A stretch of DNA of 64,000 nt from Branchiostoma lanceolatum (GCF_035083965.1 NC_089724.1:32678352-32742351), one strand, 5' to 3'. Numbered from the stretch's first letter, positions 46,381-59,150 are shown. Numbers and translations: made by a program. Notes: generated by a model from the letters alone, not told the origin.

Positions 46381-49300
46381 CTACCCTTCAGCTATCTCCT
46401 CTACTTGGATTTGTCGGTCTCGTGCCACCGCCTCGCGGATGGCCTCATCCGTTTGTTGCCTGTTGCCCAGGTAGAAAGCTGCCAGGGTCGTAACACCTGT
46501 AGCCACACCTGCAACCAGACCTGCTCCCGCCACACCTCCAGCCGAGTCGCTAACCTTGCTGGCTGCAAATGCAGCTGCAGCAGATGCTCCGGCCACGAGG
46601 CCTCCTATGAGACACCCTGATTCTAAAGCGTCGCTCTGGATTCTGATGGTGACTCCACCGAAACCCCCGACAGACATCTGCAGACCTGGCGGCGGACCAA
46701 CCTTTGTAGCTGCTTGGCCAGCAGGTGGGACGGTGTACAGTTCCTGGAGAGCCACTGGGGCGCTTCGGTACGGATATGCGGCTGTTGGAGCGCCGTAGCC
46801 CTGCTGACTGGGGTGATACGGCATGGGTGCTGCCTGCTGAGGGAACTGTGGTACCGGTAGAAGGATCAAATTAGAAATGTTGCTTTTAAATCCAGGTGCT
46901 AAGTATCAAAATGTCATTAATTAGTAGATGCACAATGCAAGAAACACGTTTAGGTCAGTTTTAAGGAAATAGTATTGAATTCTAATGTAAAGCAAATGAC
47001 AACATATTCATATACACTGTATTACTTTAAAATATCCCTCACCTTTTCCAAAATCTCAGTCTGATTCTGCTTCTCCTTCCGGGCTTTAATCGGTTTGTTT
47101 AGCTCCCTTTCCCCTGGTGCAGGTTGTCCTGCAAGACAAAGGCAAATTTATGGTTAAACATGTGAAACCATGTGTTCCCGACTTTCTTAATCCTCACCGG
47201 ACCATGACTGGGATTCAGTCGTTAGTGAGGGCATCTATGGTTGCGAGTTGGTCTGCGAAGTTGTCAGTTGCGCCAGCTGACATTTCAAAATGTCAAGAGT
47301 GGTTGGAATATCGTGGAAAGGTCTATGCGGTCTACAAAGGGTCTTCAAGTAGTTGGAAATTGCTAGGGAGGAAGTCTGCATTAATTGTGGAGACTACCAT
47401 TTCCCAACCTACCGATGACTCGCTCTAGACCCTTAAACGAATCCCTCCTGACTCCCAACCAAGATAACTACTTGCAGAACGTGCCAACCACCTCCAACCT
47501 TTACTAGGCACAGAAACATAGAACTGTTGAAGCTAACTTGAAGCTTAGCTCTTCTGTGTTTCTGTGTCTGTTATGTAAGGCTGGGGAGTAATTTCAACTC
47601 CAATTCGGTTTACAGGTGATATTTACAGAATAAAAGTATAGCAGTATGATCATAAGTAAGGTCGAACTAAGGTTGATGGTGGTTGTGGTCAAGGTCGTGG
47701 GAAAGTCCTGAATGTGTAAATGTGTCTTTTCTACTGTAATACAACAGTGCAATAAAAAACCAAAGCCTACAGACAGTGCTTTCCCACCGCATATTTGAGA
47801 TCCATGAATGTGACATTACTAAATAAGACACAGATCACATGTATATAAAACATGAATATGCTAACCGTTTTCAGACTCAGAACTACCGGTTAGGTAGAAG
47901 GGAGAAGGAATTCCATCGCTGTTAAGAGAAGAGGAAATTTCACAGCTCCCTGTGTTTGACTCATGTGGATGTCCGGGGGTTGATGTCTTCTCCACTGGTT
48001 TTGGTCCTGGTAAATTAATAACAAATAAATCGAAATGTAAGCTTCACAGGTTGACCCAAAAGGCATAACTCAAATACCCCAGTGAAGGTCAACACATACT
48101 AACCCTAACCCATCCAACACAAATTAAGGATAAATTTCTTCTCTGTACAGCTTGTTTTGTAAAGCTAATTGTCACGGTGCATTAAAGCTTCTACAAAACG
48201 TGTCGGTTAAGTTTGCAAATTTTAAAAAAGTGGGACAACCTGTACTTCTATAAGGGACCATCTAACTATCTCAGACATCTAAGGGTTTATTTTAGACACA
48301 TTGTCAAGTCAATGCCTTTAATACTTGATTCTATGATTTATACTTACCAGGAAGCTCTTCTAAGATTTCCTGTAGTTCCTCCAGTGGTTCCTCCACACTG
48401 TAAGGGCCATAATTTTTAGACACTAGATTTTCCAGTCTGTCAAGGATGCGAGAATTCTGGAAGATATAATGATGCATGTGGTCATACAGCTACAGGCACA
48501 GAGGAATCTACGATCAGGTGGCAACTGTTACAATATTGGGCAGCTCATTACACAAGGAAATATGATTTCAAGGTCTTCATATCATTCATGGCCAACTGTA
48601 CTTTGCTATACGATTTCTCTCAGACTTCATTCAGATCAGAAAGTTCATTCAAATCATGAAATGATTGGAACAGTTACAAAAAGAAACGAAAGTGGATGTC
48701 TGAATAGTATCAAACTTATCACTCTCATGCATTTGAATCAGTTCCTCGCCAGATCTATTGTTACAGTTGTACCAAGGATATAACTGTATATAGAGGATGA
48801 TACTTGAATCGATCTATTAAACAATATCACACAATTCTGGCATGGTGTTCGTGTTTTTTTTTTCTACTGCAATGTGAAATGGCTCTTGACTGTATGAATA
48901 AATTGTACTTTTTCCCCTTTTTTCGTATGCTCAACATTTCTTGCTACCCAGCATTTGAGTTTGTTACATAACGGAGCAGAATAAACTGATTAACCTATAT
49001 CTTAAAGGCTGTAAAACACGTGCTTGCTTAATTAATATTTACTTACAAAGTTGTCTCTGTCTGCATCAGAGGGGTTCCATCGCACAGACGAGTTTCTTTT
49101 CTGAGGCTCCAGCAGCATTTTGTTTAGGAGCAATATCGCATGCATCATGTCGACTTGGGAGTAAATGTTGTACTGCATAATGCTAGGAGGACTCTTGACA
49201 CCTGTGATGTCAATGGCAATAGCATCTCTACCATCATTGATTATGATCACGTTGCTTTCTGAAATTGTGAAGAACAGAAAAGATGCACAAATGAGCACAG

Positions 49301-50484
49301 CCGTTATGGTGGAATGTTATCTGCCAAATGTCAAATTTTCAAGAGGCTGCACTTATTTACATGTTAACAAGAACAATATATGTTGCCACCATGTACCTTT
49401 CACATCAGTGTACACCATCTTCTTGTTGTGGATGTGTCGCAGGGCCTACATGATTTGAACGGCATAAACAACGGCTTTGCGTACTCCGATCTGTTCGCCT
49501 CTGTCAAAGAGACGCTTCAGAGTTTCTCCTGCAAAGAAAGCCAATCAATACCTAGTAGGGAGGCAGAAGGATTTGGGACCCTGTACAACAGTGATGTTAG
49601 TGCCTGAAGTTGAGACAACGCACTCATATCATCTGGGAAGGAGGGTCACCTTCTGGAGGAGTATTATAAATAGAGTTCGCAGCTATCCCTTTGCTTTGGT
49701 ATGTAACTTGGCATATCGTCTGCTAGGATATGCGAGATGATGCACTTTTTTTATACACCGTAACTACTTTTATCGGTAATGTAATATTTTTGGGTGTGCG
49801 CTAGTAGAGTTTTCCTCAAGCAGATATAACGTTAACATCACCCAATAAATATGATAAATAAGAAAAGACTATTAGCGGTGAATTATGGGAATTTCATTCT
49901 TGCGGCATTTGGAAGTTGAACATTATAAGATATAGATAATGCAAATTAGTGTCCCAGTTACATAACATAGACCCAAATATCCTTCTTTGCTACGATGACA
50001 CTTTCATACTTTGACTTCCTCTTTCTGTCCGGGTCTGTGTCTTCGCACATATAAATCAAGATACTTTTGATGGATTTGTCTTTCATTTGTCATGTCGGTA
50101 GTTAAAGAGGGTATCAAACACATAAGTGGAAAAAAAAAGGACTGTGAGAATTTGTGATTATTATAAGAGCTCTAAAGACTGGACACTATAAAAGATTTAG
50201 ATTATCTCAGAGAGTGTACGTAGTCAACTAGACTAGTAGGCAGAACAATTAAAAACAAGATGAAACAATACCCTTCAACTTCTCCATCAGGAAGAGTACA
50301 CACTCCTCCTCCTCATCCAGGAGAACTCCATACGGGCTGCAGATCTGCTCACACCCAGCCAGCTGCAGGAAGGCTGATAGATCGGTCTTGTTTGCACAAA
50401 ATTTCTCCAATGTCATCTGAAACATTTTTTCATAACAAACTTACAGAAGTATATAAAAACGATGCACAGTAACACAATGGTCAA

Positions 50485-50523
<39 letters not shown>

Positions 50524-52539
50524 GCTGTTAGATTATTTTACTCTGTTTCAAACCTTGTCAAATGTGACATAATTACAATATACAGTACCAAGACACAATG
50601 TATGTACATACTATTAGCAATCTCTAGATCTAGACTACCTTAAAGCTAACCATATGCTATTACATAAAGAACATATTATAGAGCTGGCCATTACTTGTTT
50701 AGCTTAGTTTTTAGTGTTTCATCTATTATCATAATTCATTAAAAACACATATGCGACTAGGGGAATCATAACTAATGCCTTAACTAATGCAGTACAATCC
50801 ATCAACAAGAACATTTTTTTTACTAAAACTGGCAAATAAGGTTCGGCACAAGTGGCTATCCCGAGATAGTGGTGTGGATCTAAACCCGAGTTTAGGTTTA
50901 GGTTCGGACTCGAGTCCAGAGGTTTAGGTTCAGGTCCGGACTTGAAAGTCCGGACCTGAACAATAATTTTGGAATATTTTTTTCGTGTTACATGTAAAAT
51001 TGCATATTGGCAGATATTTTACATGTAATTTGAAAACTATATATACGGAATTATATACAGTCAGTAATTAACACCAAAGTTCAGTTATAAACACAAAAAC
51101 AGCAATGTTTTCATATTTTTCTAGTGCAAATTTCACGATTTAAGGAAGGTTTAAGATGGTTTAAAACAAAAAGGAGTGTATGAGTGAGAGAATTTTTTTT
51201 CAAGTCCGGACTTGTTTCCAGACGTTAAGGTTTTTTTGGACTTGAACCTAAACGTTTTACAAGTCCGGAACCGGTCCGGCCGGACCGATCCGCACCACTA
51301 TCCCGAGATAAACGTTTCTCTTCAGGTATATAAATTTAGCCATGCTGAAACAATTCTAAAGCCAATTCGTAAGAACCTCCTAAGTTAGTTGAGTTTACCT
51401 GCTTGACTGCAAACTCGCCGAGGCCTCCTTTATCACATGCCTCATACACAGTACCCTCGCTTCCTCTTCCTAGTTCTGATCGCGTATCAAAGTTGATGCC
51501 TTTTCTGTAGGTGATGGTGTTGTCTTCAGACAGTTTAGCATTCAGCCAGAAAGTGCCGTATTCCCTGCTCCACTGTGGAAAGTGATACAGGTTTCATTCT
51601 GTATAACAAGGCAATCAGAGATGATAGACTTCACACCCTTAACCAGAAAATCTACCGGAACTTTCACCCCCAGTACTGCTATTTTTGTCTATGGGACCAG
51701 TGGGGTCGCAAAGCAGTACATGTACACAGGTTATCATTGCGTAAGTCATGTTTTGTTTGTGACGCAGAAACACATACAGACATTTATTTACCCAAAACAA
51801 AATTTCACCGCAAATTAAAGTGCAAATGTTTTGATACAGAAGTTATGATCAGGATACATGTAGCTGTCAATGAATAATTGTGTGACAACTTATTTTCATC
51901 ATTAAGGTCTATGAATAATGATCCGTGATTGGTACGTACCTGCTTGATCATAACCGTGAATCTAGACTTGTCGTTTTTAGTAACCTCCGATAATGAGATG
52001 AGTAGTCCCTTCTGAAGCGGAAGTAGGTTGTAGTCCTTTTGTTGCTCAAATTTCTCGAGGAAATCAGCAACAGCTGAGTAAAACTTGACCACATCTTCTG
52101 ACTTTCCCTCTCCTTGTTTTTTCCATTCTTCCAAACCCTTTTCCGGGACGTCTTGTTTGCAACTGAAACTGAGTCGACGCGCGTTTGTTGGGAGAGGCAT
52201 CGATTCTGCTGCAGGAGGCCTAGGGTCTTCCTCGTACAGTTGTGGATTGCCCATGTCGTCATCCTGCTCGTTCATCCACTGCGATGATGTTGGGCGTGCA
52301 GCCTGGATGCCATTCTGATCTGATTGTGTCTGAGTCGGAAGGGACGCTTCACTCAAATCCTGGATCTGTCCAACATCTCCTTGCCTGACATCTACCTCTG
52401 AAGAGACTCCTACAATCGATGATCCTAGTCCAGAGTCAGTCACCAATCCTTCTGAACTTCCCAGGGGTGCATCGTGAAGGTCCTTATTTCCATGTGTCAA
52501 GCTTCCAGGCTCTGTATCACTGTTTTTCTCTGGATCCAT
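46381..52539 (-). CDS. Divergent protein kinase with glycine-zipper-like C-terminal tail; one in-frame amber codon
   Basis: Exons: 52539-51940, 51572-51399, 50416-50272, 49528-49397, 49258-49047, 48456-48348, 48006-47866, 47128-47043, 46845-46381. All junctions are GT/AG and all phases agree, giving 688 codons including the stop. Residues 1-200 are acidic and Ser-rich. The kinase domain begins near 240: Gly loop LGRGSEGTVYEA, beta-3 lysine in EFAVKQ, hinge VLFLMEKLKG, catalytic-loop equivalent YTDVKESNVII (Asp, Lys and Asn kept, HR lost), and IDIT in place of DFG. The activation segment is very short, without APE, before a probable alpha-F helix (VDMMHAILLLNKML). The loop style resembles MAP3K14/NIK, which is a tentative parallel only. 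Residues 533-687 have a Pro/Tyr/Gln-rich linker, then two Gly/Ala helices (GCLIGGLVAGASAAAAFAAS; GGVAGAGLVAGVATGVTTLA). Codon 334 is TAG (49446-49448). The start is the first Met in the first coding exon; a small upstream frame (MKLWYLFKPD, 52783) does not join in phase. Confidence 0.75.
47130..47865. other. Intron of the kinase gene with plus-strand open frame
   Basis: A 103-codon plus-strand frame (47117-47428) has no recognised motif. Just after it, CACAGAAACATAGAA and TTCTGTGTTTCTGTG (about 47509-47569) form a hairpin, so the block may be a mobile-element remnant. Confidence 0.3.
50492..50522. repeat. (GT)n microsatellite
   Basis: About fifteen GT units in the intron of the kinase gene. 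Confidence 0.9.
50867..51300. mobile_element. hAT-type MITE with 8-bp target duplication in a kinase-gene intron
   Basis: The termini TAGTGGTGTGGATC and GATCCGCACCACTA are inverted. TCCCGAGA is duplicated at 50859-50866 and 51301-51308. The interior repeats CAAGTCCGGAC and its complement GTCCGGACTTG. It carries no transposase frame. Confidence 0.85.
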
Positions 52540-53659
52540 GATTGTAGATTCCAGTTCAAGATGGTTCTTGGTACAATGTAGTGAATAGAATTGTAGCTGT
52601 TTCTGTTGTGAATGGTTTACCTGCAGCAAGTTGTTTAATACTCAGTAAGGACGATTAAGTGACAAAAATCTAAACTCAGTACAGGGGAATGACTAACCCG
52701 AGTATGTTTGTGATGGCTTTTCTTGAATCAGGGACTTGAGATTCGCCGGAAGAGTCTGGCTTAAACAGGTACCAAAGCTTCATCTTGGCTATCTTGTCGA
52801 AGATTAAAGAATCCAATTCCCCGACAACCTTGCCTTACTCTTAGTGAGGCCGAAGCAAAGTTGTCGACTAATCAATGACTTGTGTTATCTCCTCAACCTG
52901 CTGGGTTGCCGTGTCCTGGCTTGGGAAACTGTGGCATTACTTGTGTTTTTCTTTTGCGGGCACTTGATGCCACCCTGAAGTTGGATGGACTGCTTTGAGG
53001 GAAATTAAAACTGGTTACGCGGATGCTGTTTTTCCAGACGTTTGTGTTCGAGGGTCGCCAGGCTGCAGTGCCATCTGGGAAATGGGAACAGAGGAATTAA
53101 CCAGAATACCGCCTGCAGTGCTATTCCACCAAGTTACAATCACGCACATCATTATTATAATTTATTGAGATACACTAATACCCCAAGTTCTCTTGCAAGT
53201 AGCCATCATAGCAATCAGCTGTACAAATTGGTGAATATTTGAAACATGACAAAAAAAACATAACAAGCATTCAGGAGCAGAATAAAAATCTACAAGATGG
53301 AAAATCAAGTATGGATATTAAATCAAGGCAGACAATGTTCGTGGCTCAAACAAGTTCAGTGATGATTTGGTCAAGTGATTTGTGGCACAGTGGCAAAGAT
53401 TATATATGGATTGAATATTTAGACAAGACATATAGTGTCGCGTATTTGTGTCACACCCTCCTCATCAGGCCCGGTAGTTGAATTGGGTAGTTATTTACAC
53501 GTTAGCTCGCATTAAAAACGATATCATTATATACAAAGTTTAGATTATATCAAAGGTGCAATTTTAAAACACCAGTAAGTTTTGAATTAACAACACATAA
53601 AACAATGTAAGGACAGCTGACACTGTAAACATCTAAACATTCACGACAACAATTAACCA
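52540..53659. other. 5' flank of the kinase gene and spacer
   Basis: A minus-strand frame starting MKLWYLFKPDSSGESQVPDS (from 52783) ends at a donor-like site at 52698, but it does not join the next exon in phase. It could be 5'-UTR exon sequence. No other feature is supported up to the LINE at 53660. Confidence 0.35.
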
Positions 53660-55870
53660 TGGTACCAGTAGCAAGCGTGGAGTTATGATATTATTTAGAA
53701 AAAACACAAAGTTTATTGTGCACAGCTGTATTAAGGACAATGAAGGCCGACTGTTGATATTAGATGTTTCTCTTCACGACATACGAGTATGCCTAGTGAA
53801 CTTGTACGCACCAAATAGTGATGATCCAGCCTTTTTTGAAGACATTGTAAATAAGATTGCAACCCTGAAAGAATGCAGCGAAAATGTCATCATCGTAGGC
53901 GATTTTAATACGGTCCAAAATACTATGCTGGATAGAGCAGGGCGCAATCCGACAGAATATCATCCACTTGCTCAGCAAAAAATTTTAGATATGATACTAG
54001 AATTAGATTTAGTAGACGTTTGGCGCTTTAAACACCAAAAAACTGTAAAATTTACTTGGCGTAGACGTCACCAAGCTAGCCGCATCGACTACTTTTTGAT
54101 CTCCTTTTCTCTTCTCAACAATGTTGTCAATGCAACTATTGCAGGACGCTTCAAATCTGACCATAAGATTATCTGTGTTTCCGTTCAAACCGCGATGTTT
54201 CCTAAAGGTAAAAACTACTGGAAATTCAATCAAACATTATTAAAAGATCCTACATATGTAAAAGAAACTGAGGGTTTTATTAGAGAATTTTTCCAGAACA
54301 ACAATGGAACAAGTGACCCGCTAACAGTTTGGGACACTTTTAAGTGTTGCCTAAGGGGACACACTATAAAATTTGCATCAAATAAAAGGAAAACGTATTC
54401 AAACAAAGAAGGTGACTTAGATAAACGAATTAGCGAGTTAACTAAAGAACTGGATGAGACAGACTCCCCATCGGTTACTTTGCTAGAAGAAATAAGAACA
54501 TTACAGAATGAACTTGAAAGTCTACATGTACAAAAAACTGAACGGATGCACTATGTCCGAAGAGCGGACTGGATGGAATTTTCCGAAAGGTCTAATAAAT
54601 TCTTTTTATTGAGTTGTAGAAACTATTCAAGGAAAAATATTACAAATATAGCTACATCTGATGGGAACAACACCCATGACCCCTTACAGATATCGGCAAA
54701 ACTAAAGTCTTATTACTCGTCCCTTTTTTCCTTTAAAGAACCCCCAAAGCCTTTAGATAATGAAAATTGCCACGCTTTTTTCCAAAGTACTGATAATTCT
54801 AATACACGTTTAACCACAGAGCAACAAGAGTCCTGTGAAGGCCCCATTACGGAAAAAGAATTGTGGAATGCAATAAACAGTTTTAAAAATGGAAAAGCTC
54901 CAGGACTAGATGGATTGCCTATTGAAGTGTAGAAGACATTTTTCTCTAGTTTAAAGCAGCCTTTGCTCCGATCTTTTAACTATGCATATGAAAAAGGACA
55001 TTTATCTGATACGCAGAAAGTAGGACTAATCACCCTTCTATTAAAACAAAACCCAGATGGCCAAGACAAAGATCCAACCCGACTTTCGAAATGGAGACCT
55101 TTAACACTTCTGTGTTGTGATGTCCGGATCCTTTCCAAAGTAATTGCTCTTAGATTGAAAGATTGTATTAGCGATTTAATCAATGAAGATCAAACCGGCT
55201 TTTTAAAAAACAGATTCATTGGGGAGAACATACGAAGAATCTTAGAATTAATTGAGCATTATGACACTACTAAAAAACCAGGACTGATCTTTATAGCCGA
55301 TTTTGAGAAGGCTTTCGATAGCCTGAGGTGGGATTATATTTTCAAAGTTTTGTACTATTTTGGCTTTGGAGAATCTTTCATAAAGTGGGTTTCGGTTTTA
55401 TAAAAAAATATTTCTAGTAAGGTAATAAATAATGGACATATTTCAGACGCATTTTCCCTTTCCCGTGGCGTTCGACAGGGGTGCCCCCTTTCTCCTTACC
55501 TATTTATATTATGTGTAGAGTTATTAGCCACAAAAATTAGGACCAACGAGCACATTAAAGGACTGAAAATACACACTCTGGAAACTAAGGTCTCACAGTA
55601 CGCCGATGACTCCAATTTTCCGCTGCAACCCAAACTACAGTCTCTACTAGCGCTTGTTGAAGATTTAAATAATTTCTCGATAATCTCCGGTTTGAAACCA
55701 AATTTTGACAAATGTAGTATTTTAAGGATAGGCACTTTAAAAAACACACCGTTTTCTCTCCCATGTGATCTTCCGATTGAATGGACCAATGGCCCTGTAC
55801 AACTTCTAGGGATTACCATTACCGGAGACAACACAACTTTAGTAGGAAATTACGAAAATAGACTTAACAA
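53660..55870 (+). mobile_element. L1/Tx1-like LINE, 5' part of ORF2 (endonuclease and reverse transcriptase)
   Basis: One continuous frame with two stops (TAG 54930-54932, TAA 55401-55403). It begins within the APE endonuclease (RGVMILFRKNTKFIV), so the first part of that domain is missing. Then come the endonuclease motifs VNLYAPN, GDFNTVQNTMLDRAG, SRIDYFLIS and KSDHKIIC. A coiled linker follows, then reverse-transcriptase motifs FKNGKAPGLDGLP, LSKWRPLTLLCCDVRILSK, QTGFLKNRFIGENIR, FIADFEKAFDSLRWDY, GVRQGCPLSPYLFIL and the catalytic QYADDSN. It breaks after NYENRLNK at about 55870 and continues at about 62560. The motif set and order are those of the L1/Tx1 group. Two stops and the truncation make it inactive. 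Confidence 0.87.
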
Positions 55871-57038
55871 GAGTGGTGTTTAAAAAACACACCGGCGACG
55901 TGAGGATTATGCAAAGTAGGTCCTCATTTGCATGATTTATATCTTACTATGTTAGCCTTCACCAAACATTCAAGTGCCACAAATATAAAGTTTCCGTTAA
56001 TTAGAAATATGGAACAATAGTATTTTCAACTTAATAATGCAAATTAAGTCTCCACTGTGATAATTTTGCATCTATACATGTCCCTATCTTTCTCAGTAAC
56101 ATATCACATGTTTGGATGGTCCAATCATTGAACGCAGCGGGTTTGTAAAGTTTCTCAGTAATCATGCAAATTAGATTCTGAAATGCATAATCACAACATA
56201 ATGAACTAAAACATCATTTGAACTATCTTCATACCAGAAAGCATGGATACGCAGAGTTGTTTTCTTTCAAAGTCGGCTATGAGCTATATAGCACTCAAAA
56301 ATCACGACCATGGCATGTCAAGAGCACGTGTTTTCAAAACTACATGTAGACGTTGCGCTGTAGTACCGTTACAAATCGCAACAGGAGTCCGGAGGCTTCA
56401 TATCTCCATGAACTATTCTGTTTAGGCAAATGACTTACACATTTACATAATGCATGTTTGGTCATGAACACCTGTAACTAACTTACACATGTCGCAATAT
56501 TGACAGTCCTATCAATTACCACTTAGATGGCTAATGGCGTTTTTACATTGATTATGCAAATTAGGAATTTATTTGCATAATCGATAATTTATTGATGTTC
56601 CACTTGCCATAAACTACATACGTTACATGTATTTGAGTCTTGAGTGTTTGAGAAAACACTGCAAATATAGATTTTTCCCATTAGTTATCAAGCTACCTGC
56701 ATACTAAATATCATAGAAATCCGTCGTTCCTTTGTTCAGTTATTCTCCTTAGAAGATTTTCACAATAACGCCCCTGCAGTTCTAGAGCAAGCTGCTAGGG
56801 GGCCAACGCCTACCCCAATTCTTCATTACTTCACAAGCTATCTGCCACCAAATAATCAGGACCATAGCATGTCCAGGTCAAAAGATAGAAAAACGGAAGT
56901 TCTGCTGCAGTGCCAAGGTCACATACCAGGGAGCCCAAAATCTACCTTGAATTTCGGCTTCCCTACACCTGCCTACATACCAAATATCATTGTAATCCAT
57001 CAAGAGGTTCTTGAGTTATGCTGACTACAGTAGTCCGG

Positions 57039-57040
<2 letters not shown>

Positions 57041-57103
<63 letters not shown>
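57041..57103. repeat. (AC)n microsatellite
   Basis: About 31 AC units inside insertion B. Confidence 0.9.
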
Positions 57104-57106
<3 letters not shown>

Positions 57107-57116
57107 CTATATCTCA

Positions 57117-57190
57117 TTTTTTATGGGGATAATATATCTCCATTTTTTATGGAGATAATATATCTCCATTTTTCATGGAGATAATAATCA
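57117..57190. repeat. Three-copy tandem repeat
   Basis: TTTTTTATGGGGATAATATA, then TCTCCATTTTTTATGGAGAT and TCTCCATTTTTCATGGAGAT, in succession. Each unit also contains the palindrome CTCCAT...ATGGAG. Confidence 0.7.
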
Positions 57191-57429
57191 TGTGCACGTC
57201 TCATCAAGACCCACCCCGTACCAGTTATCAATCCAATCCATCTCAGCCTTTTCGAGTTATGCTGTTCATCAACACATGTACACGCACACACACACACGTA
57301 CACACAGACTTGCAAACGCCATCAGAAACATAATCTTTTTGGCAAAGGTAAAACACATGCATATTATCTTCCTGATACTGTCCCTGCTTCGTACGCAACC
57401 ATGTAGCACTGCAAATGTACGGAGACCTT

Positions 57430-57690
57430 CTTAACACAGTGAATGTCAATAAAGAAAAGGAAACTGAAGTGGTACGGCCACGTGTCACTGAGTTATCGGG
57501 AGTAGCCATGAGCTATAATGCAAGAAATCGTCCAGTGAGGAAGAACGGAGAGTAGACAACGGAAAAGATGGGAGGATGGTATCGGAGAAAATCGAGAAGG
57601 GTGAAGAAAACTAGTTGCCAGATCTTGTGTGGTGCCCCAACGTTCAAATATCAGTAGACTAAGAGATAAAAGACGAAGGAGATATGTATA
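57430..57690 (+). mobile_element. LINE C-terminal remnant
   Basis: The plus-strand frames give KKRKLKWYGHVSLSYRE near 57440 and RQRKRWEDGIGENREG near 57560, separated by frame breaks. Both are hallmarks of the C-terminal tail of RTE/CR1-type ORF2 (KLKWYGHV ... RGR.RKRWEDNI). It is related to the remnant at 20745-20880. Confidence 0.55.
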
Positions 57691-57862
57691 TATGTGTACG
57701 TATATACTCTTGGCCTTAGTCCGACGAGGACGAGGCGGCCAAAAACGCGCCTTGCCCGTTTGGAACGGCGTCCCAAACGCTTAGTCGCTTACATTTTCAC
57801 ATAGGTCAGGTCTTGAAGTTTCGTCCACTCAGAACATTTTAGCATGCATACTCCAAGCTCAA

Positions 57863-57971
57863 ATGAAGTGGCCAGCCCACCCTGATGCCACCGGGAGCGA
57901 CACAGAAGCCACCGCGGGATGCAGTCAACTCGAGCCCGATGGCGTCGATCTCATAGATCTGCCCCCTCGTG
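57863..57971 (+). CDS. Possible first exon of a small unrecognised gene
   Basis: ATG opens MKWPAHPDATGSDTEATAGC...DLIDLPPR up to a strong donor (CGTG then GTAAGT), phase 1. A phase-compatible exon candidate is at 59824-59977 (SKDEKKRRAPAASVDL...KRPVNGPHLFDKELDRPTAK), basic and nuclear-looking. From there the next acceptor, at 60823, leads to a stop after three residues. The model is thin and could be coincidental open sequence inside insertion B. Confidence 0.25.
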
Positions 57972-58831
57972 GTAAGTTCCTTGAAAAATTACTGTTTCCT
58001 TTTACAGAATTAAATCGCTTGCCAAACAGGAAATAAAAAAAGCAAAGGCTCAACTTTGGCATCAGTTTGTGACAAATTTTAATCGGTTGGTAACACAACT
58101 TTTTCATAATCTATCGTGCTGTAACGTTATACACTCATACTGAGATCGATGACTTAGTCTTCAAGACCTGCATGTTTACATCGGTGACCGCCCTATGTTC
58201 CGAAATTATTATGTTCCGAAATCTCTATGTTCCAGTTCACTCAACGGAAATCCCAACGTTCCGTAAGCCCTATGTTCCAGTTCACTCAAATAACAGAACT
58301 TGTCCCAAGTATGCTGTTCACAAACACATACATACACACATACATACATACATACGTATAAAGGCTACCCAAAGCATAACATTCTCGGTGACGTTTATTT
58401 TTCTGTCATTTATTCAATGGTATACTAATAGCACTGCATTTAATACAGCTGACTCCAGCGGCGGAGGGATATGTACAAACTTTCGCGTACAAGCACAACT
58501 TTAGTTCCATAGGAGGATAAAATATTTTCTATATTTGCTATCTATTCACTACATGTGCGTTTTTAAGTCCAACTCTCATTACGGAAACCAATTATGACAT
58601 TGCCCTCTTAAAAGTTCTTGGTTACAGAACTTGTCTATCAAAACATGCACAGTGCTCTGTAGTAAAGAACTTTTCTGTGCCTCTGCTATGAACGAATTCC
58701 ATAACACTTTTCTGAAGTTTTACTGTTTCCGCACCAGAATATCTTTTGGCTGTTGCGGCCTGAAATCCTCCGTGTGCTACCTGTTTGTAAGACCACATAC
58801 CAACAGAACGCAATAAAAGAAGCAGAAACGT

Positions 58832-59150
58832 TCACGGAAGAAATAACAAATGGCAAATAAAGTGCATTTCATCTTCCACCGCTTTTCCTGTGCATTGTTC
58901 ACATATTCTCTCGTTAACAGGTAACCGTCTGTATCTACCTCTTTCTACTTCTAATGTATATGCGCTTACTCTGCGTTTATATATAGATGATTTTATGTCT
59001 AAGTCTTTGCTTTGTAGATAATACTCCATGGCGCACACAGATTTGAGATGTCTATATGATCTTAGCTTACCAACATCAACAGAGAGATTGTGGAGAAAGG
59101 TTAATAATTTCAACGTGCTTTATCCGTAGCTTCTTGCATGTCATGAGTTA
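58832..59150 (-). mobile_element. LINE tail, same family as the 40-43 kb LINE
   Basis: The minus-strand frame has LSVDVGKLRSYRHLKSVCAM, EVERGRYRRLPVNERICEQC and VEDEMHFIC, which align with LSIDDSKLRFYRNVKTEYSM, EIEKGRYKKLPAHARMCKFC and VENEIHFICQC of the LINE ending at 42990. Only the C-terminus is present. Confidence 0.7.

Noticed and set aside
47117..47428. 103-codon plus-strand frame in a kinase-gene intron
   Set aside because: No recognised motif, no splice context; possibly a mobile-element remnant. Not called as a gene.
49446..49448. Programmed readthrough or selenocysteine at the kinase amber codon
   Set aside because: Selenocysteine uses TGA, not TAG, and nothing around the site suggests readthrough. 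Mutation or sequence error is simpler.
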